From NCBI RefSeq assembly GCF_945859705.1, contig NC_079136.1, positions 6,985,501-7,049,500 on the forward strand: a DNA stretch of 64,000 bases, read 5' to 3'. This DNA is from Episyrphus balteatus (lineage: Eukaryota > Arthropoda > Insecta > Diptera > Syrphidae). Below, piece by piece: positions 47,080 through 59,464 of the stretch; position 1 is the first letter of the stretch; each line of letters begins with the position of its first letter. The notes beneath the pieces are model-generated. The model saw only the letters and a program-made list of their open reading frames with translations, was not told the DNA's origin and searched no databases. Both the position numbers and the translations under genes were made by a program.

Positions 47080-50000
47080 GTCAGGAAAACACAAAAATTA
47101 GATTGCAAAAAAAAAAACATTTAAATTTTTTTTTCAAAAAATTTGCATTTAAAAAAAAACGAAAAAATATATATATTCATTCCAAAATTTAATGTTCCAC
47201 TTTTTAAAATCAAACAAAAAAAAATACCTTTTTTTCGTTTTGAAACCAATATTCGATGTTGAAACAAAATTATTTATTTATTTTGTTTTTCTCTTAATTT
47301 TTTTAAAAATTGATACATGTTTATATTTATACACACATATCCACACATATTTTTTTTTAACAAAATGTCTAGTTGTTGTTATTTGACATTATCGAATGTT
47401 AAACACAAAATATAATTTTATAAATAAAAAAAAAAAAACATGTAACAAATTACCCTTTTACACTGAAAACAAAAACCCTTAACAAAAAAAATCAATTTAC
47501 ACTTGTGTTTCAAGTATACTACCCAAAACCTAGAATCGTTTGTTTGGTTTCTTATATTATTTTTGTTTTGATTTTGCAGGCGTAGTTTGATTTAATATTT
47601 GATAGAAATATTAAATTTTATGAATTAGTTTTCAAAAAAAAAAAAAAAAAAAAAAATATTAACTTAAATGGTTGTTGTTAAATTAAATTAAAAAAATAAT
47701 AAAAAAAGCATGATTACTTATATTTTTTTAACATTTAAATAAAATAATTAAAACTTTTAATTTTTGAAAGAAATTAATGTAAACTTCTTACCGATGGTCT
47801 AAATACCCCGACGTTGTTGATCCTTACCATGATTGCATGTTAAGACAAGGTAGAAAGAAAATAGCAGTATTGAGCCTTTTTGAAAAGTTCTCAACTTGTC
47901 TTCAATGACATCCTATTTTTACCTGACTTGAGAAAACAATTTTTCTACGAAATGATTATTGAACGGTAGTGTTTTCGTGAGACTTTCAAGCCCAGTTAGT
48001 AGAAATCTAACACAGAGTCGAGCAACCATTCGTTCCAAAGGTTTATGACATTTTCTAATCCTAATTTATTTGACTTGAAAAAAAAATATCGAGTTGTTCT
48101 CAATATTTTATCGCTTTTTTACACAAAGAATATCAGATGAAATAGTTTGTAACCGAAACAACTCCAGTATTTCTTGCTCGTGAAATAGCAAAATACTGGG
48201 AAGTTGTCAGGATCATAAAGAGGGCAATAAGGATTTTCTATACGGGAACAATTTACTAAACCAAAGATCGATATCGGGTGCCTTGAGTAAGCAAATGTGT
48301 GAACCAAATTTAGTTAAACCAAATACACGAACCAAACCACTAACCAACAGAATAAATCAAAACCATTTGATATGAGGATCCCAGGTTTATGCAACAAATT
48401 CAGTCTGTTGAATAAAAAAGAAATAACTACAACATAAGTCAAATTCATTTCTGATCAATAGAATGGATTGATTTACACGATACTTTTATAACCGGATTTA
48501 TTTTTCTATGCACATAGTAAATAGTGAATAGCATTCTTTTAAAGGATTTAAATTATTAAAAATTAATATTTCTTTTATTGCTTACACATCAATCAGTTGG
48601 TACTCCTTATTCAGTACTATTTTTTTAAATTAAATTGATATCCATTAAGGCAAAATAAAAAAATTAAAACAAAAATAAAACCAATAAACAACCAATTAAG
48701 TTATAATTTTTTTTAAAATTCGTTGTTTTTGTATTGAATTAGAAAAACAAAAGTTAGAAAGCAAATATATTAGTAACTGCATCCTATCATATCACAAAAA
48801 ATAAAAACACTAAAAAAAAATGACTACAAAGTTCTGTCTTGAAAAAGAGTATTTTAATGTTAATTTTAATTATTAAAAATTGAAAAGAAAATTAACATTA
48901 AATGAGAATGCTTACTAATAACTGTTTTTGCTTGTTGAAACGTTCTATAAAATAAAAAAAATAACCAAAAGAAATTGCTTATATTTAAAGTTAAAAAAAA
49001 AACACACACATATACAGCATTATAGAATAAAATATAGAAAGTAGTAAGCATATTAAGCAAAAAAGCGCAACCCGCCATTATGCGGGGTTACCTTTACCTT
49101 ACTATACAAAAATATACTCAATACAAAGCCACAAAATAACGGAAAACCATACACACAGAAACAGAAGAAGATATTATTACCCACTCTATACTCAACTATA
49201 TAAATATATAAAAACTCATTCAAAAACAGACTGCTTTGAAATATTGTTAAATTTATTAGTTAATAAATTTTTATTTTGGTAGTTTTGTTTGCAATCAATC
49301 TAATAGAATGAGTAGTTTATTTACTATATAGTTGTTAAATATACAATTTTTTTTTCGTTCGATAGAATTTCAGTTAAATATAAATGTCACATGGTCGGAA
49401 TGAATTCTTTTTCTCTATCTCTCTCTCTTCTATATATAAAATTGGTAAAACATTTTTGTTTGTATGTAAATGTTGTGTAAAACAACTTTAAAGGAGGTAG
49501 CAAAATTTCTTCTCTATTTATGTATCTTAAAACTCTTCTATCTCCCATGTGACGAGAATGTTTCAAATAAAAAAACTTAACAAAAAAGGAAAAAAAAAAT
49601 AACATCCTTCATTGTCCGAATCCTTTTAAATGTTTATCCTCCTTCCTTCCTCCTCAAACTCAGTTCCTACTGAATAAAATTTATAATAATTTTTTGAAGA
49701 GAACAAGACTACTCTTGCAATGGCAACAAAATGTTCATCATGATGATGTTTGTTCGATGAAATAAATAATATGAAATGATATAAAATATAAGTAATAAGT
49801 AAATAACTACTTGATTAAAGGTACGATTTTGTATTATTATTCTTTTTCTCTTCTATCTTCTATACCTTTTTTAATTTTTTTTTAATATCCTACTTGCCAA
49901 ACAAAAACACTATCCTTAGCTCAATTTTAATTTTTCTAAATAATAAAATTTAAGAATTTAAAAGTTCCATTTGAAGATCATCATATTAAAGTAAGTACGA

Positions 50001-51778
50001 ATTAAAACAGGAGGTAAATCATGATATTTGTCAACGAGTTAAACTTGTTTAATTACAGAAGTAAAGTAACGTAATCGGAAATATGTAACTTTTTTTTTTA
50101 CAAAATCGCTTTTGCACTGATATAATTTTTTATCACACGCTATCTAAAACCTAAGTAACACAAGATACATACTTATCAGACAGTAAGGGTTTCAGTACCA
50201 ATATAAGAACACCCTTTCTTAAAAGGCATGGGCTTGAACAACTATTCCACTACTACTTGGCTACAGGGCCCACTACATTTTAATCAATGCCTTCTTAATA
50301 AAAATACAGCTATTGATTATTTTGGTTTTTGTTCTATTTCATTAATTTTTAACCCTTGGGTATCAGATTTGCTTTCTCATTTTGTAATTAGATCGATGAT
50401 ACTTATAAGAACCAACAAAAATAATATTCAGTAGACAACAAAGTTTTTCCAACGTCAGATTTACTTAAGTTATCGCCTTCAAAGTTGTCTAATAACTATA
50501 GCTAAATAAATTCTCTTGAAAATTTAATACAAATTCGACAATTAAAATTTCCAACTGCTATTATTTTCGGTATCGCATCTGCCATTTCCTAAAGCACTGG
50601 ATCTCCATAAGCTTGTAGACTACTTTGTTTTTGTCATCCACCGCGGATGTTCTTGATTCTTAATGTCACCAACCAAAAACTCCGTCTCAGTATTAAATTA
50701 ATTACCTCCAGCAAATTGTCAAACCGCACCGGGATCTGCTAATTTTGGTTCTCTGAAACACAAATAGTAACCTTTCACCAAAATGTTCCTCTCTACGGGA
50801 AAAATAAACCAAACGTGTCAATATTTGAATTGAGTGCTGGAAAAAAAGTCGATCGTGTCCATAATAAGCAAATACAAAAACCAAACACCCTAAACCCATG
50901 GCCCAAACCTGCAAGATTATTGATGCTCTGCCCAAAAACTGACTTGGATACGAATTTCATGTGACCATCACTTTGTCATTTTTATAACTTTTATTATATT
51001 CCTAGTATTATCCCAGTGCTAAGTGGGTTCAAGTGCTGTTTCTCGATGTTTCCAATTCCTTGAAAAAAAACACCCTTTATACTATTTTTTCTAACTGAAT
51101 TCCTGTGATACTTTTTTCTTCAGGGTTTGTTCAAAAATTACAATTATAACGAATAAAATATGTTTATTTAATATCATCTGTTATGCTTATACAAAATTTA
51201 TGTAGACAAATACCTTGATTTACCCTCCAAAATCAACAAAAAAAAAACTCCCAAAATTTGTAGATAGAAAACCTTTTGTAACACATCAATCAAAAACACT
51301 ACTTATATTTGCATGCTTTAGTATTCTCTCTCTTCTCTCTCTGTTTCTGGTCTAAAGTGCTTTGCTTTTATGTAACATTATAAACATTTAATACATTTGT
51401 TCTTGTGATCAAATCAACACGTAAATTTTTATGGCAATGCGTGCGCATCATGCTTTGCGGGCTTTTAATAACTTGCTTCATTATTAATATATCTCTCTAG
51501 ATGGTTTTGTGTAAAAAAAAAGAGAATTAAAAAAAATACTAACATTTTGTGTAAAATAAAAAAAATAATTTATAGGATTCCTCCTTATAAATGATTGTTA
51601 AAATGAAATTTCGAAGTGAATGCACTTATCTCACAAAAAAAATGTCCTTCAAAATCTCATTTACAATCGCTTGTTCGTTAGATCTTTTTACACTTAGAAT
51701 TTTGATGTTTGAGTTTTACTAATGCATTTCTCTTTGTTTTCTTCCCTCTCTCTTTCATCTTAAATTCAATAAAAATAG

Positions 51779-51953
51779 ATTGATTTCCATGGCATATGGA
51801 CAAATCGGTATGATTCAGGCAGCTGCTGGATTCTTTGTGTACTTTGTGATTATGGCTGAAAATGGTTTCTTGCCAATGAAACTGTTTGGCATCCGTAAGA
51901 TGTGGGATTCAAAGGCTGTTAACGATCTAACTGATTCTTATGGTCAAGAATGG
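51779..51953 (+). CDS. Atpalpha: Atpalpha exon: M7
   Basis: A 175-bp exon beginning with the last base of the split Arg codon, then 58 codons, residues 867-924. It encodes LISMAYGQIGMIQAAAGFFV, YFVIMAENGFLP (M7 and the start of the outer loop that contacts the beta subunit) and LFGIRKMWDSKAVNDLTDSYGQEW. Acceptor aaaaatag, donor TGG|gtataa. Confidence 0.97.
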
Positions 51954-52020
51954 GTATAATTTACTTTATTTTTTGATTAACTTTTATTTAAAATATATTT
52001 AATAATTTGTTTGCATTTAG

Positions 52021-52253
52021 ACTTATCGCGATCGTAAAACACTTGAATTCACCTGCCATACCGCCTTCTTCATATCAATTGTGGTTGTACAATGGGCCGA
52101 TTTGATTATTTGCAAGACCCGCCGAAACTCTCTCGTACATCAAGGCATGAGGAATTGGGCTCTTAACTTTGGTCTAGTATTCGAAACATTGTTAGCTGCA
52201 TTCCTATCTTACTGTCCTGGAATGGACAAGGGTCTTCGTATGTACCCACTCAA
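52021..52253 (+). CDS. Atpalpha: Atpalpha exon: M8-M9
   Basis: A 233-bp exon after a 67-bp intron, residues 925-1002 with the last codon split. It encodes TYRDRKTLEFTCHTAFFISI, VVVQWADLIICKTRRNS (M8), HQGMRNWALNFGLVFETLLA (M9) and AFLSYCPGMDKGLRMYPL. It ends CTC AA|gtaagta, and the Lys codon is completed by the first A of the last exon. Confidence 0.97.
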
Positions 52254-54451
52254 GTAAGTATATGAATTTTACAATATTTTCTTTGTATTAGGACATTATT
52301 AGCATTGTTCTTTTGAATAGTAACGATTTGAGTTCTGATTTTAACATCCGATTCAGCTGGAAGGTGAAATAAGTTTTTAGTTGAACATTTTTAATAAGTC
52401 TAGAGACCACAACATTTCGCACATGCGATTCCACAACTTAAAAATGATATTGGTACAAAGCAACATTTTCTTTACATAAGAGTTCGCCAAATCGTTCGAC
52501 TTGAATCGAACATTCGACTGACTAGTCATAATAATAAATAATTATAAATTTGTGCCACGGCACTCCATGAAGGAGCAAGGCCTAGTGACTAACAACTCTC
52601 AACCATTTGCTAATTTTAAGGGCCTTACAATTAACCACCGAGTCCGACCGGCGATGCACTTTTTCATTACAATAATACTTTCGCAGGGTTTTTCAATTCC
52701 TCTTAAGAGCAGTACCCACAGTTACCCACAGCATGTTTCCATCGTGGTGGAGCCAATGCGATCTATGTGTTTTTGTGCATAATCCACATCTTTGTACAAT
52801 TAATAGAGTTTTATAGGAACAGTACTGCTTTTTTGGTTCTTGGTCGATGATATTTTTACTATCATATTCGGGATTGAAATCGATGAAAAGATGGTAGCAC
52901 TCAGCTGGAAATAAGTTGTTTTTTTTTAAGAATTTGCCAGGGCGAAAGCGCCATTTACTTGTACCTATTGATTTGAGGCGTTCGCGCAGTGCGTTGCATA
53001 GTTCTTGCTGTGCCTTTCTCATACGCAGCTGCTAAAAATAATTCTTCAATAATTTTACTTCCTCGACTAGGTTACATTCAATATTTCGAAGAGCGTCTAT
53101 TCCTATTTAAGAACTAGAAGCCTGCTGTCAAACATTTTATAAAATCTTCGGGTAATGTTTTGATCGCGAGATTTACTTTTCCATCTTTCCCTTGACTCGA
53201 TGGTCTTCCTTTTCTGTTCTTGTTTTCCGTGCAAAACAGCATTTTAATATGTGTGTCCTCTATAATTTCTCGGTGGAAATATTCATCCTTTCCTTTTGCT
53301 TGCGGTTGTTTGCTAATTTTACATTGGGAGTTTTTTGTTAGCATCTATTATTATTAGTTTAATTTAAAGTGAAGAGTTTATTAGTCAGGCGTTCAAATGC
53401 GTTAAGACGTCGAATTTCTTCTTCTCGGTTTTGATTTTCCTCTCAAAGGAAATGTTTGCTCTTCAAAAAGTATACACTTTCAGGATTCACAAAGGTGCAT
53501 TGTATCAATAAGGACATGAGTATTACTTACGAAATCCATTAGACGTATTCGTTGTTTGATGTCTTTCGAAAACAGATGAACTGCTTTTCGACTTAAACGT
53601 TGAAATTCACAACGTATTTCGTAGTTTCCAAAGGCTCGGTCCATGAGATTATTCAAGTCCTTCTCGATAGATTCAGCCTTGTCTTTTTGAGCAGGATAGT
53701 AGGTTTGAAATGCATCACAGCGGGAGAATCAACTGTCTTTAAGTTTGTGACTCATTTTAAGCTAGTTTCATATGATGAAAGCCACCTTAGCTCTTAGATT
53801 GAAGTAATTTCTGCCTTCAACTGCGAAAAGACAGATTTTAGTATTTGAGTAGCTCCTTTGGTGTCAAGAGATTTCCATCTGGAATCCATCCTTACTCTAA
53901 AATCTAATTAAATTCTCATTCTCAAGGAGTATTGTCCCATGAGAAATTGTGTTCTTCTTTTCTTTCAACGCTCGCACTTATTAGTTGACGCTCACTCAGT
54001 CACGCTCGGTTGGATTTAACCTTACCCAAAGATTACCATTAGGAGTTAAAATAATCAAAATTTATTTGGAGACACTTACAGGAGTGAACTAATTAAACCC
54101 GAAAATGCATACCCGATTATTGCAGCACCCAACCGTTAAAGAACTACAAAGAAAAATTTTCAGCTCCATGAGTCAATTGTTATCGATTAGAGGACCATTT
54201 GTATTTCAAATCAAATGAAAACATAGAATAAACAAAATTCTTCCTCATTCGTTTTCCTAAAAACAGTCCCCCAAAGAAATGCATTTGTGTAGTTGCAAAA
54301 AGTGAGCCTGGCGCACTATTCACTTCAATACGTGATAAACTGGTTCCACATAAAACCTCGTTTTTATTCAAAAGGACAACGTACTTTAATTTTTTTTTTT
54401 TATTTTTAAATGATCTTGTACTTAATTTGCATTATTTTCTTCTCTTTATAG
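52254..54451 (+). other. Last intron of Atpalpha (2.2 kb)
   Basis: It contains a degraded coding relic on the minus strand (52.69-53.90 kb). Near 52,545-52,600 is a short repeat-like string (CACGGCACTCCATGAAGGAG). The rest is AT-rich. Confidence 0.6.
52690..53900 (-). pseudogene. Degraded coding relic, probably a transposon gene
   Basis: Minus-strand open stretches follow one another with interposed stops. They include MDSRWKSLDTKGATQILKSV, KELRWLSSYETSLK-like text, CKISKQPQAKGKDEYFHREI, DALRNIECNLVEEVKLLKNY, AQQELCNALRERLKSIGTSK and finally RCGLCTKTHRSHWLHHDGN. The last has a C-x2-C-x3-H-x2-H pattern reminiscent of Gag zinc-knuckle ends in BEL/Pao elements, but the match is weak. Composition is less AT-rich than the intron. 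Origin uncertain. Confidence 0.45.
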
Positions 54452-54572
54452 ATTCGTCTGGTGGTTGCCAGCAATTCCATTCATGTTGTCCATTTTCATC
54501 TATGATGAAACCCGTCGATTCTACTTGCGTCGCAACCCAGGTGGTTGGTTGGAACAGGAAACATATTATTAA
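54452..54572 (+). CDS. Atpalpha: Atpalpha last coding exon: M10 and C-terminus
   Basis: A 121-bp coding part completing the split Lys, then FVWWLPAIPFMLSIFIYDET (M10) and RRFYLRRNPGGWLEQETYY followed by TAA at 54570-54572. The C-terminal tyrosines are the conserved Na,K-ATPase tail that influences Na+ affinity. Acceptor tctctttatag. Relative to Drosophila as recalled, FPAIPFALAI becomes LPAIPFMLSI. Confidence 0.97.
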
Positions 54573-55870
54573 ACAAACAGACAACAAAACAAAATTATAT
54601 TATTTTTTATTTTTAAATATTTAATAAAACCAACAAAAAAAAGATCATTATTTAAACGTTTAAGAAAAAAATACAAAAAAAAAAATAAATTATAAACAAA
54701 AAAATAAACCAACCCCAAACACACAATAAGCAAAAACAAAAAAAAAAAATAAAATAAATTAATACATTTTTAGTGAGTAAAAAAATTTAAAATATTTAAA
54801 ACAACAAAAAAAACAAATAAGCTAAATAAAAAAAAAATTAATTTGTGAAGATAAATGCAAGCTTAAAGAGTGCAAAAAAAAAACAAAAAACCAACAACTT
54901 TTAATTAATAAATAAATGAAAAAAAAAAAAAAACAAAATCATTAAACGATTTTAAATTTTAAGAGAGCATGAATATAATTTTAGAAAAATTACAGAAAAA
55001 AAGAAAAAAATTATAGTGTAGTTAATGAAAAAAACAAAACAAAAAATAATATAAAATAAATAATTGTTTATATAAAAATGAAAAATAAGAAAAAAATGGA
55101 ACAACAATGTTCACACGTTATTTTGTACTTTTGTTTGGTTCCATAAAAAATATGTAATACAAAAAAAAAGAAGAAAAAAAACAAAAAAAAACACTACCAC
55201 CACAACCACCACCAATTTTATTTGGCTTCAGTTGCATTTTTCTTTTTTTTTTTAATTTTTTAATTAATTAATCAATCGAAATAAAAAAAAAGTGTTAAAC
55301 CTGTTTCTTTCTCATTGAATAGCGATATATTATTATTATTATATAATTACGAAATGTTATAACACGAAGATGATGATATTCCTTTTAAATTCTTTTATTT
55401 TTTTGTATGCAATCGTATTGTCATTAAAATTTTTTTCGTTTTTTCTTTTAATATTTATGTAATGTACGTTAGATTTGTGTATACAAGAAAAACTACTATA
55501 AAACATTGTATTCCTCCGTCATGTCATTATCATTTTTTTTCTATTAATTTTATTATTATTATTCTTCAAATACTGTTGCTAACTTTTTGTTTCATTTTTT
55601 TTATTGTATTTATCTTATATCTTAAATTATAAAAAAAAATCAAAACGCAGATGCTATATAAAAGTTACGCAACGGCATTATTAATTTTTTTTATTTTATA
55701 ATTTTCTTTTGTTTTTTTTTTTCAAAGAAAAACATTTAACAAAAAAATGAGAGAGAAAATTAAAATAATTAATATTAATTATTTTAATTGTATTTTAAAA
55801 TTAATAGAGAATACATTTTTGTTCTTTCGCCCTCCGCTGTAAATGTATTGTAGAATTAAATAAAAAAATA
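54573..55870 (+). other. Atpalpha: Probable 3'UTR of Atpalpha
   Basis: Extremely A-rich sequence after the stop with many AATAAA strings (first at 54623, a cluster near 55858-55880). The more complex part at 55,300-55,860 ends in GTAAATGTATTGTAGAATTAAATAAA, a plausible distal poly-A site. The true end is not determinable from sequence. Confidence 0.4.
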
Positions 55871-58370
55871 AATAAAAATAAGGTAAAAAAAAAACAACAA
55901 AAAAAAACTAAAAAAAAATTACATTTTTTTATTTATTCATTTTGTGTGTAAGAAGTTGATTCAATCATACACAATGCTAATTGAAGATCTCAGAAGATGC
56001 ATACGTTTTTCAATGCTTTCGGTCCTAGATTCTTGTTGAGCTTTAAGATAAAATGCATACTCTTTGTATGTAAATGGATAAACTTAAAATGCTTTGTAAC
56101 TTGATCTTCTAAGGGCTTCAATTAGTATTACGAGTATTATAGTGTTGCGCTCTTAATTCACTAGAGCTTGGTTGGTTTTAGTTCCACATTGCATTTCAGA
56201 AAATTCTCTTCTCGATCAATTTTTACTATTTCATGGCTGCTTTTAATGCAAGACTTTGTAGAATTGTGTTACTTTTTCTATTCGTATCGTAATAGGGATA
56301 TGTCTCAACATGGCAAAAGTATTTTACTGCGTGTACATGCATCTGAAATTCGGTCTAGGTTCCCTTGTGCACTAGAAGTCTGGTTTTGAATCCACGGTTC
56401 CAAGACTTTCTGTCACAGAAAAGTGCATCTCAACGATTTGGACACTGTACAAAACTATTCCTGACGACATAACGCGTATTGTAATGGAAGTCACCAAGCC
56501 TGATGATAGTAAGGGTTCAAATCCCTTTGAACAACATATTTTTGTTCCCGAAGAGTCAAGTGAACGTCACTCGTTTAAGAGTTTTAGAAATCAACACCTA
56601 TTTTCAATTCATCTTGTCTCGATTTAATGCATAGGAGCTAACTTAACTCGACACAATTGAGTTAATTCTAACCGGGGTGTCATAATTTAAGAAATTACTT
56701 TAGTTGACTGAGATTAGTTGTCCCGACTTGAATAACATTGAATCGTATAGCACTGTGCCCCAACTTTAAGGCAGAATAAAAGGTGCTTTCGTTAAAAAAG
56801 ATGGATAGTTGGAAAACTGTGTACTTAATAAAATTTGGTTAAGGTTTCGACTGAACCGCAAACTTTAGCTTCACTTCTTCACCCTAAGGCTCAACCTGTG
56901 GAGTTAACTGAGTTATTTGAAAACGTAGGTACCATTTTCGGTTCTGTCGTTGATATTTTTGTTCAGGAGATTTTTGCCTGTATACCTATTATATTCTTCA
57001 CGTTTGCTGTGGAACATCGCATGCCATTGCCTTTCGACTTGTATTTTTTTCTACATGGCAGCGTTGTATCAGTTAAACTGGTCGTACTGTCCAAGACAGA
57101 AAGAAAGATTTATACATATAAAAAAAAAAAATTTCAAAAAATAATTCGTAAAGAAAATAGACACGTATAAACGTACCACGGAGTAAGAAGGTTTTACATT
57201 TTCTGGCAATCAAGGGACAACAGTTTTTCAAGTTCTAGGTCTATTACCTATACCTACTCATTTCGAATGGAAATGAAACCATCTTTTATATTCTCAGTTG
57301 TTGATCTGGAAAAACTCAAGTTTCCTTTGGAGTTCATTACTCAAAAAATGGTATTTAAAATTGAAGGATTACACTTAACGAGCTATGGAGCGTTTTCATA
57401 TCCATTTTCACTGAAGGTGAGTACTTGGGATTCAAGGTTAGGACCCCGATATACGACATTATCTTTTACCTTCTTGTTATGCCATGTTCTTAAATACCTA
57501 TCTGCTTTTGATTTTCGTTTTCTACTTTATCTTTCATTTGTCATTATCTTGTATATCAGAGCACGCTTAATAATTCACAGACTATCATAAACATTAATTT
57601 TCTTCCAAAATATATATTTGAATCGGTAACAGAAACCTACATAGATAAAAAAAAATTAATTAACAAAAAGGATATGCAGCCGAGAACCAAACTAATTCTT
57701 TTTGAATTTAAATTAATTTTTATTTTTTCTTAAAATATATATAAAAAATAAAATATACTACTGCCTGATGTTTACGTCTTTTTAAATAAAAAAAAAAATG
57801 TGTAAATAATTAAGAAAACAACCTGTTTTTTCGTATTTCTTAAACGAAATTAAATAATGAATAAAGCAACAAAAACATAAAAAAATCTATAGGTATTTTA
57901 ATAATAAAAACACACATTACAATAATCTGGCATCAACGATATAATTAAATAATGATTTTTGTTAATATTTTGTTTTTAAATTTATTTTAAAAAATACATA
58001 ATTCGGCTAAAAAAAAAACATCTCACTTTTGAAACATTAAATAAAAAAAAAAAAATAGGGTCCCATGGGATCAATAGAATATATCAATAGGACGAACTGT
58101 TCAAATTTACTTTGTTCTTCAATAAAAAAAATTATTATTAGTAAGTTGTTTTTAGTTTTATTTTGAAGAAAAATGCAAGGAAAACAAACCACTTTGCTAT
58201 AATTAAAAAAAAAAGTCCAACACATGCATGCAACTCGGATATGGAATACCCGCGATGGACAAATATAATTTTGAAGTAGTCAGAGGTTTTTCGTTTTTTG
58301 GATTTCACAAAATGAATCAATTAATCATAAAACGAAGCACCAGGCCCATTTCACTCGTCTCCGAAAACCG
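55871..58370. other. Downstream DNA, no gene recognised
   Basis: AT-rich, with open frames at about 56,835-57,170 and 57,267-57,590 (+) of more mixed composition but no family motif, no start context and no splice partners. Confidence 0.4.
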
Positions 58371-58466
58371 GCCCGGTACCGGGTAAACGCCCCTTTTAGA
58401 TGGTTGCGAGGTACACAAATGTGTATCTTGCAACCTTCCAAAAGAGGCGTTTATCCGGTACCGGGC
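58371..58466. repeat. 96-bp near-perfect hairpin
   Basis: Two 47-base arms, starting GCCCGGTACCGGGTAAACGC and ending in the inverse GCGTTTATCCGGTACCGGGC, match at 41 of 47 positions with almost no loop (about 2 bases). All but one mismatch are purine or pyrimidine transitions. It is much more GC-rich than its surroundings. It could be a tiny MITE or a hairpin-RNA source. No direct flanking duplication is evident. Confidence 0.7.
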
Positions 58467-59162
58467 AGCGACACATATATTTATTGATTTTAATGAATCG
58501 ATGGAGTTGGTAATTGATCAAAGTATTATATGTAAAATGGAAAGCAAAACATAAGGAGAAAAAAAATGAATGTATTTGAGGTTATAGGGAACTTTTTTTC
58601 CCATATTCGAAAAATTGGTATCGAGAACTTTTTCGAAATTGTGAAAAAAATTCGTATGGAAAAATACCTATCGGCATTTCATTTTTTATAAGAAATCATG
58701 TGTTTTTTCTGTCTGAATATTTCCCCATTATTTAGTTGTCGGAATTGAAAGCGGAACAAACAAACAAAAATAATAAAAATATCAATGAAAATTTAGATCG
58801 AATTCATCAAAATCTCACCAAGTTCAAGTTTTAATCAGCTTTATGGAAGAAACAGAGAAGTAGAAAAAGAACTTAACGGTTTTAGGCCCACTAACAACAT
58901 CTATTTCTGAATAAAAAAAAGTAATACTTAGCTGATAAATTGATAACCATGATGTTTTGTTTAAAAAAAAAATGATTTAAAATATGCCAAGAGACAAAAA
59001 AGGCAGCTGGTGGAGGCCCAAACAAAAAGTATAAATTCAGTGCGTTTGAGGAAACATTTTTTTCTATCAATAAATATTTTTACTTACAACAGTTGCTGAA
59101 GTAGTTCTTATGGATTTCAATTATCTCTAAAATTTTTGCATTTTTAATTCGAGATTAGGATT
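58467..59162. other. No gene seen; AT-rich spacer
   Basis: Low-complexity sequence between the hairpin and the nested transposon block; nothing recognised. Confidence 0.4.
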
Positions 59163-59426
59163 AAGCCTGAACTACATCAAAACACAAAGTCAAAAAAGTA
59201 AAAAAAAGCTCAAAATATAAAAATCACATGTATATTTAGAGTCGTTTGTGGTAAGTGTGCGCACTTTTGACTTTGAAGATGTATTACAAGCAAAATATAG
59301 GATGTACATAAAAAAAGTAAATTGATTATTAGAGATACATCTTTTGACTTCTTAAATTCAATTTAAATATAATTAATATTTATAAAATTAATTATGTTTT
59401 TCTAAGAAAACCAAAACAGGTCATAT

Positions 59427-59464
59427 TGCGCACACTTACCCCTTCGAAGGGGTAAGTGTGCGCA
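59427..59464. repeat. Perfect 38-bp palindrome
   Basis: TGCGCACACTTACCCCTTC followed immediately by its exact reverse complement, centred on TTCGAA. It joins two head-to-head copies of the element's sub-terminal motif. Confidence 0.95.

Larger units (their letters stand above)
39061..51778 (+). other. Atpalpha: Alternative-exon block of Atpalpha (12.7 kb with four 95-bp exons)
   Basis: Four homologous exons A-D (listed separately) lie between the M6 and M7 exons, separated by introns of 408, 2,314 and 4,739 bp and followed by 4,699 bp. Every copy is 95 bp, so each needs the single A that begins the M7 exon to complete Arg. Also present are a broken LINE (45.1-45.7 kb, minus strand), a small ORF near 40.4 kb and long low-complexity AT tracts. 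In 47.1-51.7 kb I see nothing else; weak coding-like antisense text near 50.6-50.9 kb was not identifiable. Confidence 0.85.
19721..55870 (+). other. Atpalpha: Atpalpha gene span (Na+/K+-transporting ATPase alpha subunit)
   Basis: The spliced product is a 1,041-residue P-type ATPase (P2C) of the plasma membrane that exchanges 3 Na+ for 2 K+ per ATP with a beta subunit. Joining the coding exons at GT-AG borders keeps one frame throughout. Residue blocks are 1-4, 5-31, 32-79, 80-168, 169-762, 763-834, 835-866 (one of four alternatives), 867-924, 925-1002 and 1003-1041. The sequence is close to Drosophila Atpalpha from memory, including HGRADSYRVATVI, DKTGTLTQN, KGAPER, GDGVNDSPA and the terminal QETYY. 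All catalytic residues are present and no frame is broken, so it looks functional. Gene borders (promoter, poly-A) are inferred. Confidence 0.9.

Noticed and set aside
49067..49088. Rho-independent-like hairpin AACCCGC...GCGGGGTT
   Set aside because: This is an insect intron, where bacterial terminators are irrelevant; an isolated 7-8-bp stem is expected by chance.
50640..50935. LINE endonuclease fragment on the minus strand
   Set aside because: The text looks coding-like (FLVGDIKNQEHPRW) but no clear endonuclease motif could be fixed.
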